DNA from: Jacaranda mimosifolia | Taxonomy: Eukaryota > Streptophyta > Magnoliopsida > Lamiales > Bignoniaceae | DNA: 64,000 bases | Assembly: GCA_018894105.1 (NCBI GenBank) | Contig: CM032118.1 | Span: 31,662,690-31,726,689 of the forward strand | Direction: 5' to 3' | Part shown: positions 1 to 10,745 of the stretch, one piece after another | How positions within the stretch are numbered: the stretch's first letter is position 1 | Layout: the number at the start of each line of letters is the position of its first letter | Notes under the pieces: generated by a model | Told to the model about the DNA's origin: nothing | Seen by the model: only the letters and a program-made list of their open reading frames with translations | The model's database searches: none | Made by a program: the position numbers and the translations under genes

Positions 1-3000
1 CCAAAACCCTCAGTGTCTTCCTATCCTGTTGTTTCACAACCACTTCATGGGCTGGATAATTTCAAGAAGATGTTTGGAGATTCATCTTCATTCTTTTCCC
101 CGGAAGAGTACAAAGGAAAAAGCACTCCTCAAAACTCTACAGCATTGAGCACAACTGAACCGACAGTTTCAAAGCCACCACAGTTCATGATGCAGAATTC
201 CTCTACTTCAAATCCACTCACTGATTATCTCAAAAAGGTTGCTGATCGTGAGGAACACAAGCCAAACAAACCATGGCCAGTGTTTGTTACAGAAGATATC
301 AGTGATACAGAGGAACTCTCAGAAGACATCCCGTTACTTTTTATGAATCAATCTCCAGAAGAAAGACCTCCAGATACTCCATAAGAGCCAGTTGTTGATG
401 ACGAACCAGAAACCAGTCAACAAGGTCAACAAAGGAATGTTCCTGATCATTCCTATTCTAGCAGTTCAGGACATCTGTTCTCTTTTGATGATATTCCCCC
501 TTCTCAGTGGAAGGACAGGATTCATGAAATGATGTCTTGGTGTGTGACAGAACTTCAAAAACTAGGTGCTAATCTTACTGGTGTTATTAATGGTTTTACT
601 GCTAGAATGACTGGTACGCTGAAAGAATGGTGGTATGCTCTTGGAGAATATCGACAGATCCAAGCCAGAAACGCACCAAACATAGAAACCTTCATGAATT
701 ATATTTATGCTGAGTTTCTGGGGCAGCATCAAAACAATATTGATGTTGCTAGGGAGGAGCTCTTCAAGATGAAATGCTGCTCTTTTGAAAGAAAGGACTT
801 GGAAAAGCATTTCCAACGGATGTCTCAAAAGTTCTATATTCTTAGTGGGATGGACAATCCAAATCTGAAGCAAACCTACATCAATCCCATTCCTGAGTCC
901 CTTGGTCGTGAAGCCCTAAGACTAATTGAGCTGAGAGGACGAACACTTGAAAATGTCTCTCTTAGAGAAATCTACCAATTCGTTTTCAAGGCCCTGGAAA
1001 AACTGTGCAATAATTGGAAGTTTTTCAAAGAATTCCAGGAGACAGGAAGAAAATTCTCAAAGGAGTGTGACAGGAAAGATCTTCAGATCAAGTGCAAATC
1101 AGACAAGTGCTAGTGTCCAGAAAAATCTCACAAGCATCATAGAAGATTCAGAAAGCATTGTCACCAGTATCACCAACAATGGAGACCCAGGAGGAGACGA
1201 AGATATTTCAGGAGAAAGTTCTCAAAGAACAAAGGAGACAGGTGCCATATCTTCCATAAGCAAGGTCACTGGGCTAGGAACTGTCCTAACAAGAAAAGGG
1301 ATAAGATACTCAAACAGGTGTTTCAGCTGACCCAGTGTGATCTTGAAAATGAGGATCTGGAATCACTCTTTTCTGAGGAGGACGAGCCCTCTGAAAAGAC
1401 GTTGTTTGCCTTGGAAGATGTCTCTGAAGAAGACTCTTCTTCTGAGGATGAGATCAATGAAGATCAGCTTCCTATCTTCGGAATTCAGTTCATTGGTCTT
1501 GCTCTTGCAGTACCGTTTGTGCAGGTACTACTTATTCCTCAGAAATATGACAACCCTATAACTTTGGTTGGTTTGATTGATGCAGGGGCATCCAAATCAA
1601 TCCTCAATCCAAGAGTTTTACCTGCCTCATTCTGGAAAAAACATCATGAAGTCTTTCAGGTTGCTAACAGTGAGAATTTAACAATAGACCTGATTAGCAA
1701 GCCTGTTAGGTTACAATTCTTCCCAGAACTCTCCATTACCCATAAATTCCTTGGTTCCTCTTTACCTAAGCAAGATGTTGTGATTGGGTTTGATATCATT
1801 AAACAGCTTTGGGAGAAGAAAGTAATACCTAAGTCAGAAGGTCTTAGATTTAAGTCTTATTTTCTTCCCTATATCAAACCACGTTATAACATCTCTTTCC
1901 AATCTGAATCCGTTACTGATATACATACCCTTCTAATAAGAGATTGTTGTGCAGAATCTCATTCTGATTTCCTCCATAAATGCACAAATCCCCTTTGGAA
2001 AAACCCAGAGTTTTTTGTACAACTTCCTTTTAAAAAAGATATAAATATAAACCCTACTAAAGCCAGTCATCCAGGAATGCCTCCAGAACAACTTGAACTA
2101 GCTACCAAAGAATTAGCTCAGCTACGTGATGAAGGTCTTATTGAAGCTACCAATTCTCCATGGGCTAGTCAGGCATTCTATGTAAATAAAAGATCAGAAC
2201 AGGCGAGGGGAAAAATGAGATTGGTGATCAACTACAAACCCCTCAACTACTTTCTTGCTGATGAGAAGTTCCCGTTGCAGAATCGGAATTGCCTATTTTC
2301 TAATCTGACCAAAGCCAATGTATTCTCAAAGTTTGATCTGAAAGCAGGCTTTTGGCCGATAGGCATCCATCCAGAAGATCGGTACAAGACAGCATTCTGC
2401 ATCCCAAATGCTCATTTCCAGTGGACGGTCATTCCTTTTGGTCTAAAAACAGCTCCATCATTATTCCAGAAAGCTATGGTTCAAATCTTTGAGCCTTTGT
2501 TCCCAAATGCATTAGTATACATTGATGATATTTTTTTGTTTTCTGAAGATATGCAGACGCACTCATTCCTTCTGCATACGTTTGGGGACTTAGTTCGACA
2601 ATATGGAATAATGCTTTCGGAGAAAAAGATGACCATCGCACAGAATGAAATAGAGTTCTTGGGAATGTTTATTAAGGATGGACAGTATTCATTACAGCCT
2701 CACATTGCTACTGAGCTTCTCAAGTTTCCTGACAATTTGGAATCCAAGCAGCAGATTCAATAGTTTCTTGGAGTTATTAACTATGCTGCGGATTTCATTC
2801 CAAGACTAGCATCAATCATCAGACCACTACAGGATATGCTCAAGAAAAATCCTCCACAATGGTCCAGTGCACAGAGGAAAGCAGTTCTCGCCATTAAAGT
2901 TGTTATTCAGAAGCTTCCTCCTCTACAGATTCCTTCAGATGGGAAAAGGATTCTTCAGACAGATGCTAGTGATACTTTCAGGGCTGCTGTTCTCATTGAA

Positions 3001-3363
3001 GAAAAGGAAGGAAAGAGAAAAGTGTGTGGTTTCAAGAGTGGTTCTTTCAAGTTAGCAGAACAACATTACCACTCTACCTACAAGGAGATTTTGGCGGTAA
3101 AGGAAGGAATTGAAAAGTTCCAGTTTCATCTTGTAGGCCATCATTTGTTTGTAGAGATGGACATGACTGCCTTCCCTAAAATGCTGAGTTTTAAACCCCA
3201 TACTATTCCTCCTAAGCAATTACTCAGATGGGCGGAATGGTTTTCTCAGTATTCTTTTACTGTCAACCATATCAAAGGGAAGAGCAATGTTCTTGCAGAT
3301 CTTCTTTCCAGGCCTAAATTCTTTGAAATATCCAGAAGTCATATTCCCATCATTATCGGGGAG
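1..3363 (+). pseudogene. Endogenous pararetrovirus polyprotein, copy A (capsid, protease, RT, RNase H)
   Basis: This is an integrated Caulimoviridae polyprotein; its 5' part lies outside the window. In one frame it reads a linker (1-480), a capsid core rich in W, C and F (about 500-1110), a basic tract and CCHC zinc knuckle (1243-1284), and a retropepsin-type protease with DAGAS (from 1579). A reverse transcriptase with YIDD (2518-2529) and an RNase H (about 2836-3363) follow. In-frame stops at 382-384, 1111-1113 and 2761-2763 break it. The second cysteine of the knuckle is Phe (1252-1254), so zinc binding is probably lost. The sister copy on the - strand at 5219-9438 is intact at each of these places. 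Homology to that copy ends at 3363, inside the end of RNase H. The order fits petuvirus- or florendovirus-like viruses; the genus is not settled. It is non-functional as it stands. Confidence 0.93.
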
Positions 3364-3486
3364 ATAGGTAATTTTATATAGGGAGTCTATCTTAGAAGCA
3401 TTGGATTGACGAAAACTGTTACTAGGAACAAGGGTAGATGAAGAAGATGAGGTAGAGGTAACTGGCCTGGGTAGTAAACTATCCAT
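3364..3486 (-). pseudogene. N-terminal stub of the pararetrovirus polyprotein (copy B, next unit)
   Basis: Downstream of the copy B control region on the - strand, an ATG at 3486-3484 opens about 40 codons rich in Ser and Thr, starting MDSLLPRPVTS. The frame then runs straight into the inverted RNase H end of copy A at 3363/3364. The ATG lies inside the tRNA-Met primer site, a common arrangement in plant pararetroviruses and LTR elements. This is therefore probably the start of the viral polyprotein (movement-protein side), cut off by the rearrangement. No movement-protein core is present. The start choice rests on position only. Confidence 0.65.
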
Positions 3487-3499
3487 GGTTCCGATACCA
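3483..3499 (-). other. Initiator tRNA-Met primer-binding site of the pararetrovirus
   Basis: The + strand reads CCATGGTTCCGATACCA. It matches the 3' end of plant initiator tRNA-Met (CCATGGCTCTGATACCA, known from the family) at 15 of 17 positions. This is where minus-strand DNA synthesis is primed in Caulimoviridae. It lies about 430 bases downstream of the TATA box on the - strand and overlaps the putative polyprotein ATG. Confidence 0.8.
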
Positions 3500-3600
3500 A
3501 CTAGAAGCCGGTATCTTAGCAAGGTATGACGTCTGTCGGGAAAGGCCACAAAACTAGAAGCCGGTATCTTAGCAAGGTATGACGTCCGCCGGGAAAGGCC
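3499..3600. repeat. 49-bp direct repeat in the viral leader (two units, period 53)
   Basis: Units 3499-3547 and 3552-3600 share a 49-base sequence starting AACTAGAAGCCGG and ending GGGAAAGGCC, with about two mismatches. They lie immediately upstream of the primer site on the - strand. Each carries GACGTC, the C-box/CRE-like core bound by plant bZIP factors. The duplicated core could be a downstream enhancer or a leader RNA structure; neither is shown. Confidence 0.85.
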
Positions 3601-4108
3601 TCAACTGTGGGCAACGACAAGGGCGTGTCCTCTTATGCTAAGACACATGCTTCGGTCAGGATCAAAGTCAAGAGTAGAAAACTGAGCAAGGCCAGAAAAC
3701 TAAACTTAGAGAAGGAAAACTGAAAACTAAAAATCTTTCTGATGCAGAGGATCCTATTAAAGGCAATTGCAGAGCATACTCAATTTTTAAAGATCGGAGA
3801 AGGTAGCGGAATAGTAAAGAAACTGGAAATGGTAAAGGAAAATGGAGATGCTTCAAAGATATATTTTATTTCACTCTCCCCCCGAATCTGATTACAAACT
3901 TAGTAGAATTCATCCCTTTATATAGAGGGAGAATTAACACACGACAAACTTACAACAGCTGTGCTACAGTACATATCTGACACATCCGACAACAAGGACA
4001 ATAATTTAAAAACACTTTTAGACAAAATAAAAGGCAAAGGACAATAATACAAACAAACGACAAAACCAACAAAGCAAAAGCAACCAAAAGCTGTAAAGGT
4101 TCTAGCTT
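3601..4108 (-). promoter_or_regulatory. Pararetrovirus control region: TATA box, poly(A) signal, leader
   Basis: Read on the - strand, a TATA box (CTATATAAAGGG) lies at about 3914-3925, close in form to the TATA box of the CaMV 35S promoter. About 50 bases downstream is AATAAA (3865-3870). A G-rich purine run (GGGGGGAGAG, about 3879-3888) lies between them and could be a plus-strand primer tract. A TATA box upstream of a poly(A) signal gives the terminally redundant transcript typical of this family. The start site would be near 3890 (inference). The stretch 3601-3860 has no convincing gene; the short frames there look like leader uORFs or chance. Confidence 0.75.
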
Positions 4109-5218
4109 TTACTCAGTCAAAAAGCCAGCAGGAAATGGGCCAAACACCACGCTTGATGTATTTTGTGGTGGAGTCTGACTCAATGGGTTGTTAAGGTCAA
4201 AACTAATCCCAGCTTTTTCCATCCATTGTGATTCCAGCTCATAAGGGTCCTGTGAATCCATCATGTCATCTTGATCAATTATTTTCTCCTTACCCTTATA
4301 TGATGAAGTAGGAATCGTTGGGGCGAATGTAGAAACAACTGGAAACGAGCATGGGACAGTAGCAGCAGCACCCTGGGAAGACTTATTATGGGAAAGTGAA
4401 TTCCAATTTGTTTTGAAATAAGTCTTCGAACATCCCCACATATGCTCTAGTGTAGTCCTATTTTACTCTGAATAAAACTGCTCAAAGTAAGCTCTGGCAT
4501 CATTTTGCAGTTGTATAGCATAGTCAATAGGCATTTGTTCCCACGGAGCATCCTCTTCAAATCTGGGCCATATTTGGGGTGGAACAATAGAATTATTCTC
4601 TGCCATTTTTCTCTCGAATTCTCTGATCTCACTTCTATGTTCAAAAAACTCCTTGTTGAGAAAATAGGGGAAAACCCCATATTCTTGAACTGAGTAAAAA
4701 TATGGTAAGTTATGGATGTGAGGAGAACTTTGTCTTGAAAGGATAAAAATAACAGAGACTCCTGGTTCAGCTCTTCCAACCTATTTAATTTGAATTATTT
4801 TGAGTAATTTCATCCAAATTGATAAAGGATAAAACCATTAAAGAAATGATCTGGCACAGGGATTATCATCATAGTCATCAAACCATCCGCTGTGTAATTC
4901 TGCAATCCATCTGATAGATTGCTCAATAGGAAATTCCACAGCAATCTTCCATTGTTCTAGCATGTACCAAAGCATGCAAATTAGTTCTTTGGAAAACATG
5001 AGGTGGAAAGGATTAGAGACACTGAACAGGGTGAAGAATGGATAGTCTGGATGGAAACCTAAGCCACCAAAAGTGTGAAGTCCATTTTTTCTGACAGTAA
5101 GGGATTGGTATTTTAACATTAACTCTTTAGCTCTGGACTTAAGGGTTTTGGTTTTGATTAGGTCAAACAATTCTGGAGGAAGGCTGTCAAGGGGGAAATC
5201 ATAAAAGGTAGGGATTTT
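4109..5218 (-). pseudogene. Pararetrovirus C-terminal region or second ORF, copy B
   Basis: Directly after the TAA at 5221-5219 the same reading frame continues for about 370 codons to a TAA at 4111-4109. It is interrupted by in-frame stops at 4840-4838, 4783-4781 and 4465-4463. The part nearest the polyprotein is rich in aromatic residues and Leu (contains GLHTFGGLGFHPDYPFF). The last part is Ser/Thr/Pro rich with an acidic DQDDMMDSQD segment. There is no ATG near the beginning. I do not recognise a domain. It sits where florendoviruses carry an ORF2 of unknown role. It could equally be the tail of one long polyprotein, because each stop is one C-to-T change from a Gln codon. Copy A lacks this region. 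Confidence 0.7.
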
Positions 5219-8200
5219 TTAAGGTGGTGCAGGAGAAAACTCCCCGATAATGATGGGAATATGACTTCTGGGTATTTCAAAGAATTTAGGCCTGGAAAGA
5301 AGATCTGCAAGAACATTGCTCTTCCCTTTGATATGGTTGATAGTAAAAGAATACTGATAAAACCATTCCGCCCATCTGAGTAATTGCTTAGGAGGAATAG
5401 TATGGGGTTTAAAACTCAGCATTTTAGGGAAGGCAGTCATGTCCATCTCTACAAACAAATGATGGCCTACAAGATGAAACTGGAACTTTTCAATTCCTTC
5501 CTTTACCGCCAAAATCTCCTTGTAGGTAGAGTGGTAATGTTGTTCTGCTAACTTGAAAGAACCACTCTTGAAACCACACACTTTTCTCTTTCCTTCCTTT
5601 TCTTTAATGAGAACAGCAGCCCAGAAAGTATCACTAGCATCTGTCTGAAGAATCCTTTTCCCATCTGAAGGAATCTGTAGAGGAGGAAGCTTCTGAATAA
5701 CAGCTTTAATGGCGAGAACTGCTTTCCTCTGTGCACTGGACCATTGTGGAGGATTTTTCTTGAGCATATCCTGTAGTGGTCTGATGATTGATGCTAGTCT
5801 TGGAATGAAATCCGCAGCATAGTTAATAACTCCAAGAAACTGTTGAATCTGCTGCTTGGATTCCAAATTGTCAGGAAACTTGAGAAGCTCAGTAGCAATG
5901 TGAGGCTGTAATGAATATTGTCCATCCTTAATAAACATTCCCAAGAACTCTATTTCATTCTGTGCGATGGTCATCTTTTTCTCCGAAAGCATTATTCCAT
6001 ATTGTCGAACTAAGTCCCCAAACTTATGCAGAAGGAATGAGCGCGTCTGCATATCTTCAGAAAACAACAAAATATCATCAATGTATACTAATGCATTTGG
6101 GAACAAAGGCTCAAAGATTTGAACCATAGCTTTCTGGAATAATGATGGAGCTGTTTTTAGACCAAAAGGAATGACCGTCTACTGGAAATGAGCATTTGGG
6201 ATGCAGAATGCTGTCTTGTACCGATCTTCTGGATGGATGCCTATCTGCCAAAAGCCTGCTTTCAGATCAAACTTTGAGAATACATTGGCTTTGGTCAGAT
6301 TAGAAAATAGGCAATTCCGATTCTACAACGGGAACTTCTCATTAGCAAGAAAGTAGTTGAGGGGTTTGTAGTTGATCACCAATCTCATTTTTCCCCTCGC
6401 CTGTTCTGATCTTTTATTTACATAGAATGCCTGACTAGCCCATGGAGAATTGGTAGCTTCAATAAGACCTTCATCACGTAGCTGAGCTAATTCTTTGGTA
6501 GCTAGTTCAAGTTGTTCTGGAGGCATTCCTGGATGACTGGCTTTAGTAGGGTTTATATTTATATCTTTTTTAAAAGGAAGTTGTACAAAAAACTCTGGGT
6601 TTTTCCAAAGGGGATTTGTGCATTTATGGAGGAAATCAGAATGAGATTCTGCACAACAATCTCTTATTAGAAGGGTATGTATATCAGTAACGGATTCAGA
6701 TTGGAAAGAGATGTTATAACGTGGTTTGATATAGGGAAGAAAATAAGACTTAAATCTAAGACCTTCTGACTTAGGTATTACTTTCTTCTCCCAAAGCTGT
6801 TTAATGATATCAAACCCAATCACAACATCTTGCTTAGGTAAAGAGGAACCAAGGAATTTATGGGTAATGGAGAGTTCTGGGAAGAATTGTAACCTAACAG
6901 GCTTGCTAATCAGGTCTATTGTTAAATTCTCACTGTTAGCAACCTGAAAGACTTCATGATGTTTTTTCCAGAACAAGGCAGGTAAAACTCTTGGATTGAG
7001 GATTGATTTGGATGCCCCTACATCAATCAAACCAACCAAAGTTATAGGGTTGTCATATTTCTGAGGAATAAGTAGTACCTGCACAAACGGTACTGCAAGA
7101 GCAAGACCAATGAACTGAATTCCGAAGATAGGAAGCTGATCTTCATTGATCTCATCCTCAGAAGAAGAGTCTTCTTCAGAGACATCTTCCAAGGCAAACA
7201 ACGTCTTTTCAGAGGGCTCGTCCTCCTCAGAAAAGAGTGATTCCAGATCCTCATTTTCAAGATCACACTGGGTCAGCTGAAACACCTGTTTGAGTATCTT
7301 ATCCCTTTTCTTGTTAGGACAGTTCCTAGCCCAGTGACCTTGCTTATGGCAGATATGGCACCTGTCTCCTTTGTTCTTTGAGAACCTTCTCCTGAAATAT
7401 CTTCGTCTCCTCCTGGGTCTCCATTGTTGGTGATGCTGGTGACGATGCTTTCTGAATCTTCTATGATGCTTGTGAGATTTTTCTGGACACTGGCACTTGT
7501 CTGATTTGCACTTGATCTGAAGATCTTTCCTGTCACACTCCTTTGAGAATTTTCTTCCCGTCTCCTGGAATTCTTTGAAAAACTTCCAATTATTGCACAG
7601 TTTTTCCAGGGCCTTGAAAACGAATTGGTAGATTTCTCCAAGAGAGACATTTTCAAGTGTTCGTCCTCTCAGCTCAATTAGTCTTAGGGCTTCACGACCA
7701 AGGGACTCAGGAATGGAATTGATGTAGGCTTGCTTCAGATTTGGATTGTCCATCCCACCAAGAATATAGAACTTTTGAGACATCCGTTGGAAATGCTTTT
7801 CCAAGTCCTTTCTTTCAAAAGAGCAGCATTTCATCTTGAAGAACTCCTCCCTAGCAACATCAATATTGTTTTGATGCTGCCCCAGAAACTCAACATAAAT
7901 ATAATTCATGAAGGTTTCTATGTTTGGTGCGTTTCTGGCTTGGATCTGTTGATATTCTCCATGAGCATACCACCATTCTTTCAGCGTACCAGTCATTCTA
8001 GCAGTAAAACCATTAATAACACCAGTAAGATTAGCACCTAGTTTTTGAAGTTCTGTCACACACCAAGACATCATTTCATGAATCCTGTCCTTCCACTGAG
8101 AAGGGGGAATATCATCAAAAGAGAACAGATGTCCTGAACTGCTAGAATAGGAATGATCAGGAACATTCCTTTGTTGACCTTGTTGACTGGTTCTGGTTCG

Positions 8201-9438
8201 TCATCAACAACTGGCTCTTGTGGAGTATCTGGAGGTCTTTCTTCTGGAGATTGATTCATAAAAAGTAACGGGATGTCTTCTGAGAGTTCCTCTGTATCAC
8301 TGATATCTTCTGTAACAAACACTGGCCATGGTCTGTTTGGCTTGTGTTCCTCACGATCAGCTACCTTTTTGAGATAATCAGTGAGTAGATTTGAAGTAGA
8401 GGAATTCTGCATCATGAACTATGGTGGCTTTGAAACTGTCGGTTCAATTGTGCTCAATGCTGTAGAGTTTTGAGGAGTGCTTTTTCTTTTGTACTCTTCC
8501 GGGGAAAAGAATGAAGATGAATCTCCAAACATCTTCTTGAAATTATCCAGCCCATGAAGTGGTTGTGAAACAACAGGATAGGAAGACACTGAGGGTTCTG
8601 ACCTACTCCAAATAGAGTCTCTCTGGGACTGTTCTTCTAGAGACTTTAATTGGGTTTTTAGTGTCCTAATCTCCTGTTCTTTATGACTGAATGGTTGTGA
8701 GGTTTGGAGAAGTCTCATGATTTCATTATGCACCATGTCAATCCTTTCCTTCAAGGATTGAATTGTTGCTGCGATCTGGTTCTCCATCTTAGCTTCAATC
8801 CTCTCCTGGCTTTTTACAATTTTCTGCAGCATATGATTTTGAACTACTGCATTTTCAGACTGCCAGTTGAGAGTTGCTTCAGCAGCAGTAACTTCCACCG
8901 TTGAACCGTCTGACCTGCGGGCTGTAGGATTCCTAACCTTCCACGAGTGATTATACTCTGGAGTTTGAATTTCCTTAGGAGGATAATTCAATTGTTGGAA
9001 GGAAGAGGAAGAAAGACCAAACATCATAATCTGATTGGGGATTGGTTCATCGTCTGTATAGAAGGCTGAGGGCATGAGTGGAATACAGTCATCATCATCT
9101 TTGTAGTATTCCTCATCATCGCTGTCTTCATATCCCTCTTGAACTCCCCATCCAGTATGTGTTGTTGGCCACTGTGTTGGAGGCGGTGGAGTATATTTGA
9201 CCAGGTAGTCAAATTTACCTGAAGGTTGTCCTAAAGTATCCACAAAAGGATCATCCCTAGATAATCTTAATGGTCTTTGTCTAGGAGCTTCAGGAACTTC
9301 AGGAGCTTCTGGTGGTGCATAAATAGGACTGCCACATCCATCAAATCCATAAATTGACATTTCAGGACCAATAGAATAGACAGGATTGAAACAGCTTGGA
9401 ACTCTGGTCTTCTCTTTCTGCTTTTGGATATGTTTTTA
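5219..9438 (-). pseudogene. Endogenous pararetrovirus polyprotein, copy B (coiled coil, capsid, protease, RT, RNase H)
   Basis: Read from 9438 down, this gives a Pro/Asp-rich linker, then a probable coiled coil (about 8600-8850, KIVKSQERIEAKMENQIAA type). The capsid core (about 8074-7480), a basic tract and an intact zinc knuckle (CHICHKQGHWARNC, near 7345) follow. The protease has DVGAS where copy A has DAGAS. The RT has YIDD at 6085-6074 and RNase H ends at 5219. Breaks are stops at 8421-8419, 6325-6323 and 6181-6179 and a one-base deletion near 8190; copy A is intact at each. The start near 9438 adjoins ordinary AT-rich plant DNA, so the movement-protein part is missing. The frame upstream of the ATG at 9360 stays open for about 25 codons, so 9360 is probably internal. 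Confidence 0.93.
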
Positions 9439-10039
9439 AAATTCATTTTCACTTTCATGCATTTTCAAAAGTTATAAAAATAGTTATAATTTAAAAATGA
9501 AAAACAAAGTTATATTTGGATGCTTTATTGAAAAGTAATGATTTAGAGTAGGCATTACATTGAAATGTCAGTTGGTTTATATTTTTTTATGCTTAAAAAA
9601 AATATTTTTTATTAATTTTAAAATAATGGTATTATTTTATATCAAATCAAATTTGAATTTGATTAATATTGTAGTAGGATTATATAATAGATTTAAAAAA
9701 ATTAAAAATAAAAAAAGAAATATTTTTGAGTGAAATAATTTAGAAGTTGATAGTTTTTCTTTCTATTTTTTTAATTGTATTGAAAATGAAAATGGACGGT
9801 GAAAATAAAAATAAATGGACACTTAGTCTAGATAAATATTGAAAAGTTAAAATTAAAAGTAGACCATTTAAATTAATGTAAAATATTGAATTGGGAGATG
9901 TAGGAAGATGGCAAAATATTTATATGCTCTACATTTGGGGGAAAAAAATGATTGATGTGAACCCCTTTTGCTTCAACACAGAGTTTTTTTATCGTAAAGA
10001 AAAAAAGTTTCAACTTATATACAACGTTTAAGAAATTGG
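9439..10039. other. AT-rich plant DNA flanking the viral insertion
   Basis: Base composition changes abruptly near 9440, where viral homology ends, to strongly AT-rich sequence with A/T runs. No coding signal on either strand, no RNA gene and no clear element end was seen. Confidence 0.6.
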
Positions 10040-10745
10040 ATCAAATTGATCAGTTTCATCGGTTCAACTAGGAACTAGTAAAGATTTCAATCTGATTTGA
10101 TAATTATAATTAGTTGGCCAAAAAATAGCTCAAATCGGTGCAAACCGGTAAAAAGTTGGTTGAACCGATTAATCAATTTTTATTTTAAATTAGTTAATAA
10201 TTTTTTAAATAAAAATTAAAAATTAAAGAGGTCAAACTTCTTTATATATATATTTTTTCATTTAGAGTTCAAACTTCTTTAACTTTTTTTCTTCTTTCAT
10301 TTTCTCATTTAAATTCTCTCCAAACATCAACTTCCAAACCCAAATTCAAGAACTAATCTTCAAGATAATTGAACATTTGTGTATTGTGAATTTGTTGCCT
10401 ATTGTAATATTGGTCTTAATTTATTTTTTGAAACTTTTATATTATTTGAGCCGGTATTTATTATTCTTGTAAGTTGTAATAGATTCTATAAGGAAATTTT
10501 TTGGAAAGACTTACTTTGTGATTTGACATTTTAAATTATTATATGGATATTATTGTGAACTAGAGTTTGTAGAAAATTTAATAAATACTCGGCAATTTTT
10601 ATTTTTTTCCTTATATATTTACATTTTTTGATATATTTTATATATTTATATAATACTAAATATAATTATGACGTCAGACCGGTTGAACCAATAGTTAGAC
10701 CAGTTGAACCAGTAACCAATAGGGCCACCAGTTTGATTTCTCAAA
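10040..10745. repeat. Candidate DNA transposon or MITE with inverted GGTTCAAC motifs
   Basis: The left end carries CATCGGTTCAACTAGG and, inside it, GGTTGAACCGATT (near 10150). The right end (10679-10735) carries GGTTGAACCA, GACCAGTTGAACC and GGGCCACCAGTTTGATTTC. Repeated, oppositely oriented GGTTCAAC/GGTTGAACC motifs at both ends resemble a common plant repeat family. Exact ends and target duplication could not be fixed. The interior is AT-rich without a coding frame. Confidence 0.35.

Noticed and set aside
562..873. Open frame of 103 codons on the - strand inside the viral capsid region, with a mirror copy at 7730-8041
   Set aside because: It is antisense to the capsid coding frame and exists in both copies only because they are near-identical; no motif.
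4505..4779. 110-codon frame on - (4447-4779) and a 62-codon frame on + in the downstream viral region
   Set aside because: The frame shared with the polyprotein gives a more protein-like reading here; these are shifted or antisense shadows.
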